A DNA stretch of 64,000 nucleotides from Monoplex corrugatus. Taxonomy: Eukaryota > Mollusca > Gastropoda > Littorinimorpha > Ranellidae. Of this stretch, positions 10,783-22,329 are shown one piece after another (position 1 is the first letter of the stretch; every line of letters begins with the position of its first letter). Both the position numbers and the translations under genes were made by a program. Location of the stretch: the NCBI GenBank assembly GCA_030674185.1, contig CM060312.1:60965078-61029077 (forward strand), in the 5' to 3' direction. A model generated the notes under the pieces. It was given only the letters and a program-made list of their open reading frames with translations. It searched no databases and was not told where the DNA came from.

Positions 10783-12148
10783 TCATCATCATCAGGTGCC
10801 CTGCCGCATGGCGTTGGCGACCATGGACTTCCAACCATCTCTATCTCTCGTTGCTCCCAGCATCTCCCCCACCTTCTTCATCCCCAGCCACTCTGCAAGT
10901 CCGTCCAGCATTCTCTCCCTGGGTCTACCTAGTTCTCTCTTTCCCTCCAGCTTTCCCGTTGTGACCAGGTGCTCCAAATCCCCCTTCCTCATAAAATGAC
11001 CTATAAATGTTGCTTGTCTTTTCCCAATCTTCCTTATGAGTGATCTACTTGTGTCTGCTTCCATCAAGACTGTCTCGTTTGTTTTCTTTGCTGTCCATGG
11101 AACTCTCAACATTCTTCTGAGAAACCACATCTCGGCTGCCTCGATCCTGCTCTGGCTTTGCTTGCTGACTGTCCACGCCTCACAGTACTGGTTCTATATA
11201 ACATTCAAGGGCTCTCTTTCTGATCTTAATTGATAGGCATTTGTTGGTAAGAATGCTTGTCATCTTCTTGAATGTTGTTTTGGCTTGGCCGATTCTGCCA
11301 GCTATTTCCGATGTGCATCTGCCGTCTCATGAAATGACCGTTCCCAGGTATTTGAACTTATTAACCTGTGTCAAGGTTGTGCCATTTGCTGTTATTTAGC
11401 AGGAGGGGATTTCATGTTTTTTACTGATCACCATGACTTCAGTCTTCCTGCTGTTTAGTTCCAACCCCTTACCTTTGCTTTCTGTTTCTAGTATATTCAC
11501 AAGGTTTTGTAGGTCCCTTTCATTTTCTGCAATTAGCACGGTGTCATCTGCGTACCGAATGTTGTTTATCATTTTCCCTCCAACCTTTAATCCAGGGTCT
11601 TCTTCTAGGTTTCTCATGATGTTTTCGCTATATAGTGAAAACAGATCTGGTGACAAAACACAACCCTGTCTGACTCCTCTTTTGATGTTTTGAAAAGAGC
11701 TTATATTGTTTTCTATTCTCATTGCAGCTGTTTGTTCCCAGTACATATTCCTGATTATTCGTAGATCTTTTCCATCGACATTGAGTCTCCCCAGTTGGTT
11801 GATCAATTCATCAAGTCATACCCGATCGAAAGCCTTGGTATAGTCAACAAAGCATAAATACAATTCCTTATTCATCTCAATTGACCTCTCTATGATAGTT
11901 CTTAGGATGTATATGGCATTAATAGTTCCTTTCCCCTCCACAAATCCACACTGTTTTTCTGCTACTTCTCTTTTGATGCTATTCCTTGTCCTCATCATGA
12001 TTATTCTTAACAGGATTTTTGTTACATGACTCATCAAACTGATTGTGCGATGGAGTTCGCATTCTATAGCCCCTGTCTTCTTTGGAAGTGCAATGAAAAT
12101 TGATTTTGACATATCTTTGGGGATTTTTCCAGTGTCATAAATTCATTC

Positions 12149-12150
<2 letters not shown>
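10783..12150 (-). mobile_element. RTE-like LINE, best preserved ORF2 copy (RT to C-terminus)
   Basis: Minus-strand reading gives reverse transcriptase pieces in order: LCFVDYTKAFDRV (near 11830), RQGCVLSPDLFSLYSE (near 11660), the catalytic YADDTVLIA box (near 11545), LNSRKTEVMVIS, then the C-terminal region RRMLRVPWTAKKTNE and GRPRERMLDGLAEW. The 3' end is a CATCATCAT repeat. There is no endonuclease part, so the copy is 5'-truncated, and frameshifts split it. About ten shorter copies with the same 3' end occur in the window, which makes this the dominant LINE family here. Confidence 0.9.
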
Positions 12151-12182
<32 letters not shown>

Positions 12183-12184
<2 letters not shown>

Positions 12185-12689
12185 CACACGAAAGTTAAAC
12201 AGGAAAAAGGGAAAAGAGAAAAAACTTAAGTACACATATCAATGCATTTGTGCACATAATCTAAAGAGATGCCCCTGGCGTTGACCACTCTGTCCAATTC
12301 ATTACACAGAGGATTAAAAAACACATACCTGAGTACAAATTTTAACATAGCTAAGGACACTAAAGTATACATAAAAACGGGCCTAAACTACCTGAAATTG
12401 CTTTCCCGTATCTCACTTCCCTAGAGCCAAAAATACACTCAACACATGTACCCAGTTAATAATTCTAAGAGAAAATACGTAAGGCTTTATCGAACACATA
12501 CAGGTGAATGGACCAGCAAGGCAGAAAATGATAGGAAGAAATGACGGAAAGCAAAGGAACAAGGCGGAAACAAAGAGAGTGTCAGAAAAGAGGAAATTTC
12601 TCGCACAGAAGTTCCAGAAGGTGGAAATACTATTTATACTGAAAGAGCCCCCAGCATCCCCACGAAGAAAAGGTTCTGAGTTAGGAATC
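12183..12689. other. Unassigned stretch of intron A1
   Basis: I see no gene or repeat family in this stretch beyond the (TA)n tract that precedes it at 12151-12182. Confidence 0.4.
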
Positions 12690-12990
12690 GCCCTCGGTAA
12701 AAACATGATTGTGGGATTTTTCTGCTCTGACGGGCTCTTATCCAGAGTAGAACCTGTTAATGGCTCATTGGGAAGACTGGGACCACGCACTCGTGTCCCA
12801 TACACTCCACGGATGCTTCTTTGAGAGTGTTGCTTAAATTTCCTGATCATTACTTCAGGTGTCAGTACCTCTCAGGCCTGGTTGTCATCAGGATGTATTA
12901 TGAGAGTACGCGTACAGTGTAGCCATGTCAGGCCATTTGAATGCTACATGGAAATCTATAGTAACATGATTATTTTCTCCATTATCATGA
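12690..12990 (+). mobile_element. tRNA-derived SINE, body only
   Basis: Shares GATTGTGGGATTTTTC, GGGAAGACTGGGACCAC and CAGGTGTCAGTACCTCTCAG with the other SINE copies. The tRNA-like head is missing. Confidence 0.7.
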
Positions 12991-13695
12991 AATCATCAAT
13001 CATTATCACATCTCAACTCATGTCTCTCCCTCGCCGGGGATCGGCGGTAGGAGCCACGCTCGACGGCACAAGTTTTCTCCAGGTAAGACGATTAAGACAT
13101 TTGTGGGCGACCTCCTGGATCTCCAGACCACAGACTTCAGCGATGTTGTCCACGGCACAACTCCTCCCCAGGAGGCAGATAGGAGAATGACCCTAGATAA
13201 GGGGGTTGGCTGCAAATGAGAAATAAATAGTCGCGGACCAAACGGCGTTGGACCCAGAAGGGTATGGAGTGGTGCCTATATTCTCTCTAGAAGTCTCATA
13301 ACCCAATGACAGGTCTGTCTAGGCGACCCAGGAGGTCCTGAAAATAACTCATACCATCACATCAAAGACCTGGTAAGCAGGGGACGGATGGAGTCAGAAG
13401 GCGACCAACACAGATATGTAACGGCAACGGGTTCTGTCACCACAGCTGTGGGCAGATGATCCCCAAAAGGAACAATGGCCAGAGCCTCCGCACAGTATGT
13501 GCACTGCCACTCCAGAATGCAACGACAAACCACTGGTTTTTATTCCTGTCAAAAACCACAATGAGATGAGATCAATCATTATAGCGTCACTAAAGTTGTC
13601 CCAGATTATGTAGGTCTTCATGCCCTGGTCTCGTGGCGATCTTAGTTTTGGTTTACTGTAGCGTTTCCATCCCTAAGGAGAATATAAATTGACGT
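12991..13695. other. Unassigned stretch of intron A1
   Basis: No coding similarity seen. The segment 13615-13690 resembles 46065-46140 (CATGCCCTGGTCTCGTGGCG against CACGCCCTGATCTCATGGTG), so it is part of a dispersed repeat that I cannot name. Confidence 0.4.
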
Positions 13696-13699
13696 CCTT

Positions 13700-13930
13700 G
13701 GTGTCGGTGGTTCGCGCTAATGCTTGTGGATTCGAATCCCGGTGGTGCGCTACATTAAAACTGACCTTCTCACCATCCCATCTTAACATCATCGTTGTTC
13801 TGGTGGAGTCAGTATAGGATTAGATAGGTCCCACTTCCCCCACTTCCCTAGGATGGACATCGCCGTCGGCCATATCACCTGAGGTTGGGTGTCGACGCAA
13901 AAACTGAACCAAATCAATCAATCAATCAAT
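13700..13930 (+). mobile_element. Second tRNA-like SINE type with (AATC)n tail
   Basis: A tRNA-like segment with a good B box (GGATTCGAATCCC), a short unrelated body and a tail of AATCAATCAATC. It differs from the common SINE of this window. Single copy here, so the call is tentative. Confidence 0.5.
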
Positions 13931-14349
13931 CTGTGGTTGTTGCGGGTTGTCCTGTGGTTCGTGCAGGTTGTCGGTTGACAGCCATGGTGGTGGTCATCTT
14001 ACTGGTGCTCTTTCAATCAATCTGGTTCTCGACCGAGTGACTACTGTCTTTTTCGGGGAATTTAGCAGGCAAAGTCCTTAATAATCTGGATCCGTTTAGG
14101 CAGTGTTGGACTCAGCCAAGGTGGCCCAGAAGCAGTGAATAGTCCCAAGCAGCTTGACATCTTTGGTTCCATAGACTTCCTGGAACTGGGACTTCAGCTG
14201 AATGAACTTGGGATATGCCGTGTGTTGTGCAGCCTGAGTGACAGGCGTGGAAATCAATGGATTGATTAAACAGAAAAAAGAAGAGAAAAAACTAAAAGAA
14301 AGACGTGGCTACAAAGAAAATGCATGTTGTAATCATCTCCTCTCACTTT

Positions 14350-14453
14350 TATATCTTACACACACACATACATGTACACATGCAAGCATGCACAACACAC
14401 ACATACACACGCGCGCGGGCGCGCGCTCGCACACACACACACACACACACAAA

Positions 14454-14500
<47 letters not shown>

Positions 14501-14590
14501 ACAAACAACACAACACAAACACAAACACAAACACAAACGTAACACAACACGACACAACTCTACACAAACACTACATAAACATAACACAAC
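14350..14590. repeat. (CA)n-rich microsatellite beside exon 1 of gene A
   Basis: CA tracts with degenerate CAAAC/ACAAC variants, starting about 50 bases past the exon 1 donor. Confidence 0.9.
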
Positions 14591-14640
14591 CCGCAAAACC
14601 TGTATCACAGTGCATTCGACACACCATATCAAACACTCAC

Positions 14641-15106
14641 GCTCGTTAACAGACACATGAAGAATTTCCAGCTGGTCCTGATTTGTAGGAAGTGTGGATT
14701 GGAAAGTCTCCGTTGACAACCAGGCAGAAGACACAGTTTCCAAATAATGAGTGAAAAACGTCGATGTGTTTGTGTAAACATCGCTTTGCTTTGGGGAAGG
14801 AACCTCTGAAGAATTGCTGGCGCCAGCTTTTGACATCGCAGTACCGGTGTGCCCAGTGTTCATGTCCTCTGTGTTCAGAGAGCCAACGTCTTCTGGGAAC
14901 AATGTGCTCCCTGTATGTCCAAGATTGATGTCATTAGCGTCTAAGGATGTCGTGATCGTCAGGTCTGCTTCAGCCCGAGAGGTCTGAGTGCTGTTGCCGT
15001 ACATGGCATATACGGTATTTCTTACGTGAAGCATGACACAGAATGAGCACAGAAAGACTCTGAAAGTTTTGAGTGTTATCAAAGGTGGACAGTTTGATGT
15101 AGTCAT
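14641..15106 (-). CDS. Gene A exon 1: signal peptide and Ser/Thr-rich stalk
   Basis: The ATG at 15106 opens a frame whose first 35 or so residues hold a hydrophobic core (VFLCSFCVML) typical of a signal peptide. About 110 residues rich in Ser, Thr, Asn and Asp follow, with several N-glycosylation sites, suggesting a mucin-like stalk. The donor is a strong GAGC/GTGAGT in phase 1, which matches both exon 2 of this gene and exon 1 of gene B. The frame continues past the donor into repeat sequence, so the splice site, not a stop, ends the exon. The 5' UTR is not determined. Confidence 0.82.
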
Positions 15107-15719
15107 TGTTTTGTTTATTTCTTTGGGTCAGACATCGTAACAAAATGAGTTTGAAATTAATGCTCTGCTTGCTGATGTTCCTGCAGCTGACGTTACTGCT
15201 GTTTATGCTAATGTTTAATGTTAATGTTTCATCTATTGCAAAGAAGGTTGTTTTCTTTCATAGATAAAGAAATTGTACAAAAGTATTTCAGCTGATATAT
15301 CATTCACACAAATCATATACAATGCATTTTCACATTGAATTGTATACATATGTAATGTAAAGTTCTCAAATATTCAGAATGTATTGATAAACTGTCAACA
15401 CAAAAACATAACTGTCTCCCTCAAATTGTCAACCATCACAATCCCCGAAATCCTCATCCAAGGGCATGTAATGATATTCTTGCACTGTCACACCAATCCC
15501 TCTTCCCAACCCCACATACATAAACACAGTATATAATGATGTCGCTTAAATTACAAGCCAAACAAAAAATAAATATAAATGAACAAATAGATAGATAAAC
15601 AGATACATAAATACATAATACATAAATAAATAAATGAATAAATAAGTAAATAAATAAATTAATGAGTACATAAATAAATAAAAAGAAAATAAATGAATCA
15701 ATTAAGTAAAGCAGATGAT
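15107..15719. promoter_or_regulatory. Upstream region of gene A, AT-rich
   Basis: About 600 bases between gene A's start codon and the GATA array. It must hold the 5' UTR and probably the promoter if gene A is transcribed. I see no convincing core promoter element. AAATA/AATA-rich from 15560. Confidence 0.3.
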
Positions 15720-15785
15720 CTACAGATAGATCGATAGACAGACAGACATACAGATAGATAGATATATAGTAGACAGATAGACAAT

Positions 15786-15818
<33 letters not shown>

Positions 15819-15862
15819 TAAGATAGATAGATAGATATATAGATAGATAGATAGATAGATAT

Positions 15863-15934
<72 letters not shown>
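15720..15934. repeat. (GATA)n microsatellite, left of the Penelope-like element
   Basis: Nearly pure TAGA repeats running directly into the left terminal repeat of the element. The same motif flanks its right end (19504-19800). Confidence 0.95.
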
Positions 15935-15936
<2 letters not shown>

Positions 15937-18900
15937 TCCATCTCTTACCCACTGGACGAGGCGGCAGGGAAGTTTTTAGTCCCGTTTTTATTATCCATTG
16001 TTTGGTGTCTGTGATTTGTCTGTGACCGTGCGTTCGCGCTTGACAAAGGCTAGTTGGCCGAAAATTTGCGCTTGTTTTGTTTTGTCTTGTTGGAGACGCG
16101 CTTACACTGGTTTTCTTGTTCTTCTGGTTTGTGTTTGCTTGGGCGCGGGCAGTCACTCTTGTTTTGGATCTTGTAATATACCCCAAGACTGCGTTTTATC
16201 TGTATAAGTGTCTTGTACTACGTCTTGTTTTTATTTACTACATTTTAAAATTGTTTTAGCCTATTTTTATCCTCTTGCTTTTATCTCAGATTCTTACAGA
16301 ATGTCACATTTTCCAACCTACTTACATTCCCGTCTTCTGTCTGGTTTCCGATCTCTTCCTCCTCCGCTTTTTTCACTCGCTGTATCCTATTCTAAAATCT
16401 GTTTCACCAAAACAAAAACAAACAGTCATTTATACTTTCTGCGTTGTTGCTTACGCAGAAACTTCATCCCGAAAGGGTTTCAACTCAAACACACTCCTTC
16501 CGACAGTGAAAATAAAAAACTTTTGCAGGCCACTAAAAATATCCTTCTTAAAGCAAGCAAACAGATCATGAAAACCCACATAGTACACTTAGAACGCAAA
16601 CTGTCCATCGCCGACAAATCTCAGAAATACTTCAGTTCTGTAATCAGCAGAACACTAAACCCAACTCTCAGTCTCTTCATTAAAACCACCGTCATCAATT
16701 TCAATGCGTCACTACAAAAACACATGCAAACCATAAAAGACAAAAAATTAACCAACTTGAACAAGACTGCAAACCCGTCTGCACCGTTCTTGACACCTAT
16801 CAGCAACCCAGCCCCCTCTCCACCTTCCTCTAGCTCTGCAGGTCACCCCCTTGTACATTGCATTCCTTCAAACTTACCACTCTCTGAGGCGGAAGTGTCA
16901 GCCCTTTCAAAGGGCCTCAAATTTGTCCCTTTAAAACCATCCGCCAGTAAATACCAAACTATCAATAGCTGCCAACGATTTTTTAGATCCCTACGTTGGA
17001 TGGCAGTACTGGGACATCCTCCTAAACAAAAATTGAATCCTGATGCTGACTTATTCACAAAACTTTTCCATAAGCCTGCTCATCGGGAACCTCCCCGCAA
17101 CACCTTTCCCGAAGTTGAACATTACATCAACAAATGCCACCAAGAAATAGACTGTCTCAACATGCGACCCATGAAACATTCCAACATCTCCAAAGAAGAA
17201 AGGGACGCACTACACTCCCTCAAAAACAGAGACGACATTGTCATCAAACCAGCAGACAAGGGGGGTGCAATTGTAGTCTGGGACAGACATCTGTATATCA
17301 AGGAAGCCCAGAAACAACTCCATCATCACGCCTTCTACAAAAAGTTGGACCAACCTGCCCACATGACCAATCATGCCAAGATATCCAAACTTATCAACAA
17401 TCTCATAACCTCTAAGCAGCTGCCCCCCACTGCCAGACTACTCATCAAACAACTTCCAGTCCAATCACTTTTTATTTACTTCCCAAAATACATAAAGCCA
17501 ACAATCCTGGCCGTCCTATCGTGTCAGCTTGCAACTGCCCCACTGAAAACATTTCTCAGTTTCTTGACCACATTTTGCAACCTATAGTCCAGGCTTTGCC
17601 TACCTTCATCAAAGACACTAACCATACATTAAATCTGATTCAAATATTAAATGAAGACCACACCTTCAAACCCCAATACCTGTTCACTTTGGATGTGACC
17701 TCTCTGTACACCAGCATACCCCACTCCGACGGGTTAAAAGCTCTCCAACATTTTCTGGACAAACCGTGACCAAACACTGTCCACTTCAACCCTTGTCCGA
17801 CTTGCCGAACTGGTTCTTACCATGAACACTTTTTCGTTCGGAGATGAGACGTTCTGGCAAGTTAGCGGAGTCGCCATGGGTACTAAGATGGGCCCCAGCT
17901 ATGCCTGCTTATTCATGGGATATTTGGAGGAACATATCCTACAACAATACAAGAAACCCAAACCTGAATTATACAAAAGATACATAGACGTTTGCATTGG
18001 CATGACATCCCTCGATCATGACCAACTTTTACAATTCATCCACTACGTCCAAACGTTTCACCCATCCATCAAGTTCTCATATGAAATTTCAAACACATCC
18101 ATAAGCTTCCTGGATATCGAAGTTTCCCTTCAATCTGAACAACTAGTCACTACAGTCCACTACAAACCTACAGACTCACATTCCTACCTGGACTACCAAT
18201 CATCTCACACTTCCAACACCAGAAACAGCATTCACTACTCGCAGTTCTTGAGACTACGACGCCTCTGCTCAGACGAAGACAATTTTCGGGACAAAGCAGT
18301 TGAAATGACTAGATTTTTCCTGCGCAGACATTACCCACCCGAGGTCATCAATGAAGCCCGGAAAAAAGTCAGCTCTGTCTCTCGGCCAAATGCCCTCCAT
18401 TCAAAGCCCAAAGCTGTCACAGAGGATCGGCCAGTCCTCATCTAGTTTACCACCCGTCCGTGCACCTCATAAAAAGGATCATCTTGTCCAACTGGAACAT
18501 TTTGCGATCCAGTCCCACTACAGGTGAAACCTTTGACAAGCGCCCTTTGATCGTCTACAAGAGAGACACCAATCTCCGCGACTTGCTGGTGCATTCGAAT
18601 CTCAGCAAACCAGTCAGTCAACCTCCAGGAACCTCTCCATGCAACAAACCTAAATGCAAGACTTGTCCTTTCTTGTGCTCAGCCACCAAAGTCAAAGGCC
18701 CCAAATCTCATATGAGAATTACAAAACATTTCAACTGTCAAACTTATAACATTGTCTACTTGATCAGCTGCTCTAAATGTTCCCAATTGTATATTGGTGA
18801 AACTGGACGCACCCTTGACACACGTTTCAAAGAACACTTGGCTGATATCCGCCACCAAAGGGATAAAACTATCCCCAATCACTTCAACCAATCAGACCAC

Positions 18901-19503
18901 TCAATCAATGACATCCGAGTGAAAGGTCTGTGGCTTCTACACAATAACAGCACCATAGACAGGAAAGACAGAGAATCCCACCTCATAAATAAACTTGGAA
19001 CACGCAAACCACATGGTCTTAACGACAAACCATGAGTAACAAAATTCAGACATGCCGTTTCATGTCTCTTCCTGTTCCCACGCCTACCAGATTCTTGGCA
19101 CCGGGCACAATCTACTCCCTTATCTCTTGGCTCTTGCCCTGTGCCTTCTTCAGAACAGGACTATACCGATATAGCATGGCCACTTCTCAAAATTGCAGAA
19201 CTCATCTCACTTCCCTTTTGACATCACAGTTGCCTCCCCTCTCCCCTTTTCTTACTACTGCTCATGATGACATGGGCATTCCATCTCTTACCCACTGGAC
19301 AAATTTTTAGTCCCGTTTTTATTATCCATTGTTTGGTGTCTGTGATTTGTCTGTGACCGTGCGTTCGCGCTTGACAAAGGCTAGTTGGCCGAAAATTTGC
19401 GCTTGTTTTGTTTTGTCTTGTTGGAGACGCGCTTACATTGGTTTTCTTGTTCTTCTGGTTTGTGTTTGCTTGGGCGCGGGCAATCACTTTTGTTTTGGAT
19501 CTT
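15935..19503 (+). mobile_element. Penelope-like element with terminal direct repeats
   Basis: Two direct repeats (15935-16170 and 19278-19503; shared ATTCCATCTCTTACCCACTG, GACAAAGGCTAGTTGGCCGA) bracket a reverse transcriptase plus GIY-YIG endonuclease. That layout, with pseudo-LTRs, is known for Penelope-like elements. The repeats differ by a few substitutions and a 15-base gap, so the insertion looks recent. Both edges lie in GATA repeats, so the element either inserted into a GATA array or the array grew from its ends. It sits between the start codons of the two divergent receptor genes. A truncated, nearly identical copy is at 40908-41781 (-) and an older one at 28260-28550 (-). Confidence 0.93.
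16208..19035 (+). pseudogene. Penelope-like RT / GIY-YIG protein, inactivated
   Basis: The reading frame is broken by shifts near 17465, 17762 and 18440. In order: the conserved VIKPADKGGAIVVWD motif (about 17240), the PKIHK region (about 17480), GRPIVSACN (17510), LDVTSLYTSIP (17690), GVAMGTKMGPSYACLF (17870), the active-site box and the template-binding tail. The active site reads YIDV at 17981-17992 where the family has YIDD, so a catalytic aspartate is lost. A Cys-rich finger (CNKPKCKTCP, about 18640) and a GIY-YIG nuclease (IVYLISC, then LYIGETGR, about 18750-18810) follow. The stop is at 19033-19035. Autonomous activity of this copy is very unlikely. Confidence 0.93.
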
Positions 19504-19866
19504 AGATAGATATATAGATAGATAGATATATAGATAGATAGATATATAGATATATATATAGATAATAGATAGATATATAGATAGATAGATATATAGATAG
19601 ATAGATAGATATATAGATAGATAGATAGATAGATATATAGATAGATAGATAGATAGATAGATAGACAGATAGATAGATAGATAAACTGACAGATAGATAG
19701 ACAGATAAATAGAGACAGACAGACAGACAGACAGACAGATAGATAGATAGATAGATAGATAGATGGCAGACAGACAGATAGGTAGATAGATAAACTGTTA
19801 GACAATCGATAATTGTATGAACACAAAGAACTTCTTTCATCACAACCATGTAATATAATCGCTCTA

Positions 19867-19930
<64 letters not shown>

Positions 19931-19994
19931 CGCGACAATGAGTAATTGTATGAACACCAAGAACACCTTTTATTACAAGCATGGGACAATTGTG

Positions 19995-20027
<33 letters not shown>

Positions 20028-20101
20028 CTGTCTCTCTTTCTCGAAAATAAGTATTTTTATTAAGATAATGAACTCCATTCATCACAAGCATGGGATAATT
20101 G

Positions 20102-20163
<62 letters not shown>

Positions 20164-20170
20164 CCTGCCT
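19504..20170. repeat. (GATA)n array, then (CT)n tracts
   Basis: TAGA/TATA-type repeats to about 19800, then three CT tracts (19865-19925, 19998-20040, 20105-20165) separated by two similar unique spacers (CAATGAGTAATTGTATGAAC and relatives), so the CT-plus-spacer block is itself a short tandem repeat. Confidence 0.85.
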
Positions 20171-20349
20171 TCTCTCCTCCATCTCTCTCAAATTTACCCA
20201 TCTTCTATCTGTCTTTCAATCTGTCCAAGAGAGAGAATACGTGAAAGCGGCGTAGATGAAAGTAAAGTTCTGTGTAAATGATACACACACTGTGAATTGA
20301 TTTTCATGGCTTTGGAACTTGTCACGTACACACACACATAAGCTCGCTC

Positions 20350-20358
20350 GCGCACCGA

Positions 20359-20434
<76 letters not shown>

Positions 20435-20520
20435 TCTTAGGAGTCAGTTTCAGAGTTTTAGATTTTCTTTTTTATATAATTTTCATTTTTCATGTATTTG
20501 TTCAGATGTATGCGAGCCTC

Positions 20521-20588
<68 letters not shown>

Positions 20589-20690
20589 GTGTGTGTGTGT
20601 GTGTGTGCGTGCGCGTAAGCAAGCGCGTGTGTGTGTGTGTGTGTGTGCGTGCGTGTGTGTATGTCTGCGTGTGTGTGTGCGACCACTTAT
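20350..20690. repeat. (CA)n and (TG)n tracts
   Basis: A CA tract (20360-20432) and, 95 bases on, a TG tract (20525-20680) in opposite sense, able to pair with each other. No gene. Confidence 0.95.
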
Positions 20691-20809
20691 TTTTTGATAA
20701 GTTCAATATATCATTGTTGAATGTCTGTTTTCCTTTTAGCTTTTTTGTTCCTTTTTGTTTGTGTTTGTTTTTAGTCTATGACGTTCCATTAAATTGATCT
20801 GTTATTTCA

Positions 20810-20845
20810 GAAGGTTAGTCCCGTTTTTATTATCCATTGTTCATT
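20810..20845 (+). mobile_element. Scrap of Penelope-like terminal repeat
   Basis: About 28 bases matching the terminal repeat (TAGTCCCGTTTTTATTATCC), with no more of the element attached. Confidence 0.6.
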
Positions 20846-20919
20846 CATTTTGTTTAGAAGAACAGCCCCTAAAACCACAATAAATGGACTGATCTTCAGC
20901 AAAAGAAAGCATCTGACCA

Positions 20920-21330
20920 TCGCTGTGGTGCAGTGGCTAGCATAACTGACTGAAAGGTTGTAAGTTCGAAACCCATCGCTTCTGTCAAAATCATTGTGAT
21001 TTCTTTGTCCTTGCCCCAACCATGTCCTACTCAGTGCTGCACGTTCTATAGGCTCATTACGAAGACTGGAACCACGCAGTCGAGTCTCATCTGCTCCGCA
21101 GATGCGTCATGGAGGGTGTTGCTAAAAGTTCCTGACCAACACCGCAGATGTCTATATCTCTCGGGCCTGGTTGATGTCAGAATGTATCATGAAAGTAAGT
21201 GTAGAGTACGCACCGTCTCAATCCAGAATGGAACTCTATAGAGTCATAATTATCGTCAACATCATCTTTATCATCATGGTATTGTCAAAATTGTCCCAGC
21301 TTCAGTGGTCAGCAATGTTACGTAGGAGAG
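20920..21330 (+). mobile_element. tRNA-derived SINE
   Basis: Head GTGGTGCAGTGGCTAGCATA (A box) and GTAAGTTCGAAACCC (B box), then the full SINE body and its catcat-type spacer. Confidence 0.8.
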
Positions 21331-21389
21331 AGGACAGGAGAAAATAAGCATATGTAGGCCTTTATGAAACGTCCTGAGTGTTGTTTATG

Positions 21390-21860
21390 TGTACATATAT
21401 ACACATATACATTTATATATATACAAAATATATATATGTGTATGTATATATGTGTGTGTATATTATATACACATTTATATACACTTCTGAATATGTACAC
21501 ACATACATAAATGTACATATGCCACTAAGACTAAATGTATGTACATAAATTATACATATATACATACATGCATACATATGAATATATTATACGTATATAT
21601 TCATATATATCTATGTACTTGTGTGTGTGTATGTATGTATATAAGATAGACAGATAGAGGGGCAGAGAGAGAGACAGACAGACAGAGAGATAGAGAGACA
21701 GAGAGAGAGAGAAAGAGAGAGAATGCCAAACTACAGGCAGATAGATACAAACTTACGCTAGTCTGTAATTAGGCCCACCAAGAACAGTAACCATGACCTA
21801 GGATTAAGACTTAACAATTGTTTCGGCAGAAAAACCCGCATTGACGTAGACCCTACTAAT
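21390..21860. other. TA/GA microsatellites and upstream region of gene B
   Basis: TA-rich repeat (21390-21650), GA-rich repeat (21650-21725), then about 135 unique bases before the gene B start codon. These unique bases are the only candidate proximal promoter/5' UTR sequence left beside B; no core element is evident. Confidence 0.4.
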
Positions 21861-22314
21861 ATGGAGACAGCACTCGCTGTCACTTCAGTCACTGGAAGGA
21901 AAATCCAGCTTTTCTCGCTTTACTTCGTAACGTATTTCTGTGTCTGCTGGGCTCTCCCCATACTTCAACAACTCGACAAAAACTCAACCGGTTCAGGGCC
22001 GAAACGACAAGATTCAGGATTTCTTCTTTCCCAAACCAACGTTAGCTCTGTGCCTCCCCAAAGGTCAGCGTCTGTTGACGCTCTTGACACTCATCGCACT
22101 CTTCTGACGTCTGGAACTACTACTGTCACCCATTCAGCGTCCTCATACCGACGTTCTGGACAGGAAGCCAGTGACGTCACTTCTGCAGCAACAACTGGCG
22201 AGAGAAACAATGATATTACTGACGCAAGGCCTAGCGCGCCACTGACCATGTTGGTGAATGTGTCTGGAAAATCGAAGCATGTTTTCGAGTACAATTCCAC
22301 TGTGGAACTAAACG
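21861..22314 (+). CDS. Gene B exon 1: signal peptide and Ser/Thr-rich stalk
   Basis: The ATG at 21861 begins METALAVTS. A hydrophobic stretch at residues 17-35 (FSLYFVTYFCVCWAL) is a likely signal peptide. About 110 residues rich in Ser/Thr with few hydrophobics follow. Donor AACG/GTAAGG, phase 1, the same as gene A exon 1. Sequence similarity to A's exon 1 is weak, as expected for a stalk; position, length (454 against 466 bases) and phase carry the homology. Confidence 0.85.
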
Positions 22315-22329
22315 GTAAGGATAGCATTT

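Larger units (their letters stand above)
3066..15106 (-). pseudogene. Gene A: GRL101-like LDLa/LRR 7TM receptor, frameshifted
   Basis: Five exons on the minus strand: 14641-15106, 9502-9845, 8308-8681, 6294-6822 and 3066-5134. They join with phases 1, 0, 2, 0 and canonical GT/AG ends, and match gene B exon for exon. The predicted product of about 1260 residues has a signal peptide, Ser/Thr-rich stalk, CUB-like domain, LDLa, CTLD, further LDLa repeats, LRRs and a 7TM domain like type C LGR/relaxin-type receptors. The first four exons are open. The last exon carries four 1-base deletions (near 4778, 4364, 3780 and 3304) but no other stop in the correct frames. It is either a very young pseudogene or an intact gene damaged by assembly indels; the sequence alone cannot decide. 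The introns are full of SINEs, LINE ends and CA repeats. Confidence 0.85.

Noticed and set aside
15720..15935. Regular short repeats that might suggest a CRISPR-like array
   Set aside because: Pure GATA microsatellite without spacers, in a eukaryotic context.
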